DNA of 64,000 nucleotides from CBDHCC01 sp965219235. Lineage in GTDB: Bacteria; Pseudomonadota; Alphaproteobacteria; Sphingomonadales; Sphingomonadaceae. The translations under genes and the position numbers were made by a program. A model generated the notes under the pieces. The model was not told the DNA's origin and made no database searches. It saw only the letters and a list, made by a program, of their open reading frames with translations. Below, one piece after another: positions 62,761 through 64,000 of the stretch; the stretch's first letter is position 1; every line of letters begins with the position of its first letter. The stretch is taken from contig OZ244721.1 of assembly GCA_965219235.1 (NCBI GenBank), positions 62,001 through 126,000 on the forward strand, written 5' to 3'.

Positions 62761-64000
62761 TTACTCGAGTTTTGGATAGATCGCCGCCCATTCGAAACCG
62801 GCGTAATGGCAAGCTTTAGGCCACATTCGTTCTATGGCGTGCAGCACAGTGCCGTCATACGGAATGGGTTCGCGCGGCCAGGCAATTCCCTGTGTGGCCT
62901 CACGCATAACCGAGGCTACCTTTGCTCGGACAAAGAACATGTTACCAACGGGGATCGGACCCGGATGATCACCCAAACTGGTGTCGAAGCGGTCAGCGAT
63001 CAGCTGACACAGTTCCTTGTTCCTGCCCCACCCGACACTCCGCGAGCTGTCCGGAAACAGGAGACCGAGCTTGGGATCCCGGAAGGTGTCGACGGCGTCC
63101 TGCGAAAGCAGTGATTCATACATGACCGCGCGCCATCGGGCGCCATGGCTCTCCGTCAGATCGGGGCTCTTCTTTGTATGGACATGTCCAATGACATCAG
63201 TTTCATGCGCATGATCCAGAACGACGTCCAAAAAGGGGCCGATATCGCGCCCTCGATTTTCGATCAGCAGAACCAATGCCTTGGTGAAGCCCTCACGCTC
63301 GATGAGCTTGCTCACCGCAGCATAGTTGCTTTCTGTACTGGTCGTTAGAATCAAGCGCGCGGTTCTGGCCTTATCGGTCAAGCGGCCGAGCATCTCGCCC
63401 AAGATGTCGGGATAGAACGCGTGGGTGTGTATCAGAAAATTGTCAGGAATGGATCGCACTGGGCGGTTTTGCGAAACGACACTCGGATACCGAACCAAGT
63501 CCCCCGACGCGTCGCGAGTCGAATGGACGCCGGGTTCAGGGTTTATCCAGCTGATACCGAGGCGTAGCATCTTTCCGACCTGTTCACGGGTCCGATCGCG
63601 CTGATCCGGTGTGACGAAGGGGTCGAAGGGCGTTCCGGTGATCGGGCCGGTGTAGTCGGGGACTATACGGGTGTCACGCGGCAGAAAGAATGATGCGCTG
63701 CTTTTCGCAATCTTTTCCATGATGCGGTCTGCATAATCTCGATCAGCCGGATTAACGCTTAACGCCTGACTTGGGTGTTTTCGCTTTTGCTCTTTCAGTG
63801 CCATCAATGACATTCTCAGGTGGTCATTGGCATGATTCCGCTGCTTCAGCTGGGGTCGGGGCTCCTCGAGCTCGAGCCATGGGTGCAGTGTCTGCATGTT
63901 CCGCCAGAGCGCCCGGATGTTCTCGTCGACGTTCGTCTGGACGCGGAGCATGGAGGAGTCGTGATTGCGGTAGCGCGAGAGGATCTGCGGGATGTGGACC
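62761..64000 (-). CDS. RgpF-family (rhamnan synthesis F) protein, 5' end outside window
   Basis: At least 413 residues remain open to the right edge. The diagnostic segment is LLIENRGRDIGPFLDVVLDHA followed by HVHTKKSPDLTESHGARW, typical of the RgpF domain found in polysaccharide synthesis proteins. Also LIHTHAFYPDILGEML and GNMFFVRAKVASVM. It probably works on a rhamnose-containing or related surface glycan. Methionine near 63951 is internal; the frame continues upstream as PQILSRYRNHDSS. Confidence 0.82.
   Translation of the reverse strand, partial: VHIPQILSRYRNHDSSMLRVQTNVDENIRALWRNMQTLHPWLELEEPRPQLKQRNHANDHLRMSLMALKEQKRKHPSQALSVNPADRDYADRIMEKIAKSSASFFLPRDTRIVPDYTGPITGTPFDPFVTPDQRDRTREQVGKMLRLGISWINPEPGVHSTRDASGDLVRYPSVVSQNRPVRSIPDNFLIHTHAFYPDILGEMLGRLTDKARTARLILTTSTESNYAAVSKLIEREGFTKALVLLIENRGRDIGPFLDVVLDHAHETDVIGHVHTKKSPDLTESHGARWRAVMYESLLSQDAVDTFRDPKLGLLFPDSSRSVGWGRNKELCQLIADRFDTSLGDHPGPIPVGNMFFVRAKVASVMREATQGIAWPREPIPYDGTVLHAIERMWPKACHYAGFEWAAIYPKLE

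Overview
This 64 kb chromosomal window comes from a GC-rich alphaproteobacterium, most likely a sphingomonad (Sphingomonas or a close relative). Supporting points are the very GC-rich coding with frequent GTG starts and 4-bp GTGA gene overlaps, a C4-pathway 5-aminolevulinate synthase, the miaB/phoH/ybeY/corC block, a bo3-type quinol oxidase, and intergenic palindromic repeats resembling those common in this group. The species is an inference; no rRNA gene lies in the window.

Positions 1-13,500 are mostly housekeeping: trmB (partial), a lipoprotein, metK with a structured leader, lnt, a glyoxalase-fold protein, a sorbosone-dehydrogenase-like enzyme, the divergent catalase/oxyR pair, and the corC-ybeY-phoH-(membrane protein)-miaB operon. 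Three families of palindromic intergenic repeats lie here. Positions 13,500-14,700 are a decayed patch with a transposase scrap, a lipoprotein whose end is disrupted, a perfect 13-bp palindrome and a frameshifted DUF4396 pseudogene.

Positions 14,745-27,156 hold two divergent redox operons. The minus-strand operon encodes an SDR, an SMP-30 lactonase, a pyruvate-oxidase-like TPP enzyme, a membrane protein made of two copies of a ~134-residue unit, a gluconate-dehydrogenase subunit-3-like protein and a GMC oxidoreductase. The plus-strand operon encodes a second SDR, a glycosidase-like propeller protein and cyoABCD, with consecutive GTGA overlaps from the propeller gene through cyoD. A near-consensus EcfG (general stress sigma) promoter precedes it.

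Positions 27,271-46,258 hold topA, a SulP transporter, dprA-plsY, murI, hemA, DUF3429, small metabolic genes, an amidohydrolase, a Ku-LigD end-joining pair, a phospholipase-D-family enzyme, a MATE exporter and an outer-membrane barrel.

Positions 46,551-64,000 form an ABC-transporter-dependent, Kdo-linked capsule locus. Export is by KpsE, KpsM and KpsT; the Kdo linker is built by KpsS and KpsC; Kdo supply comes from kdsD, kdsB and kdsA. Also present are glycosyltransferases of families GT4 and GT2, an RgpF-family protein, DUF5672, rfbB and a phytanoyl-CoA-dioxygenase-like protein. Two oddities stand out: a KpsC whose first catalytic half has lost its signature motifs, and a secreted protein resembling a phage tail fibre placed just upstream of kdsA. 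Polysaccharide synthesis, Kdo capping and export would work together as one surface-glycan pathway.
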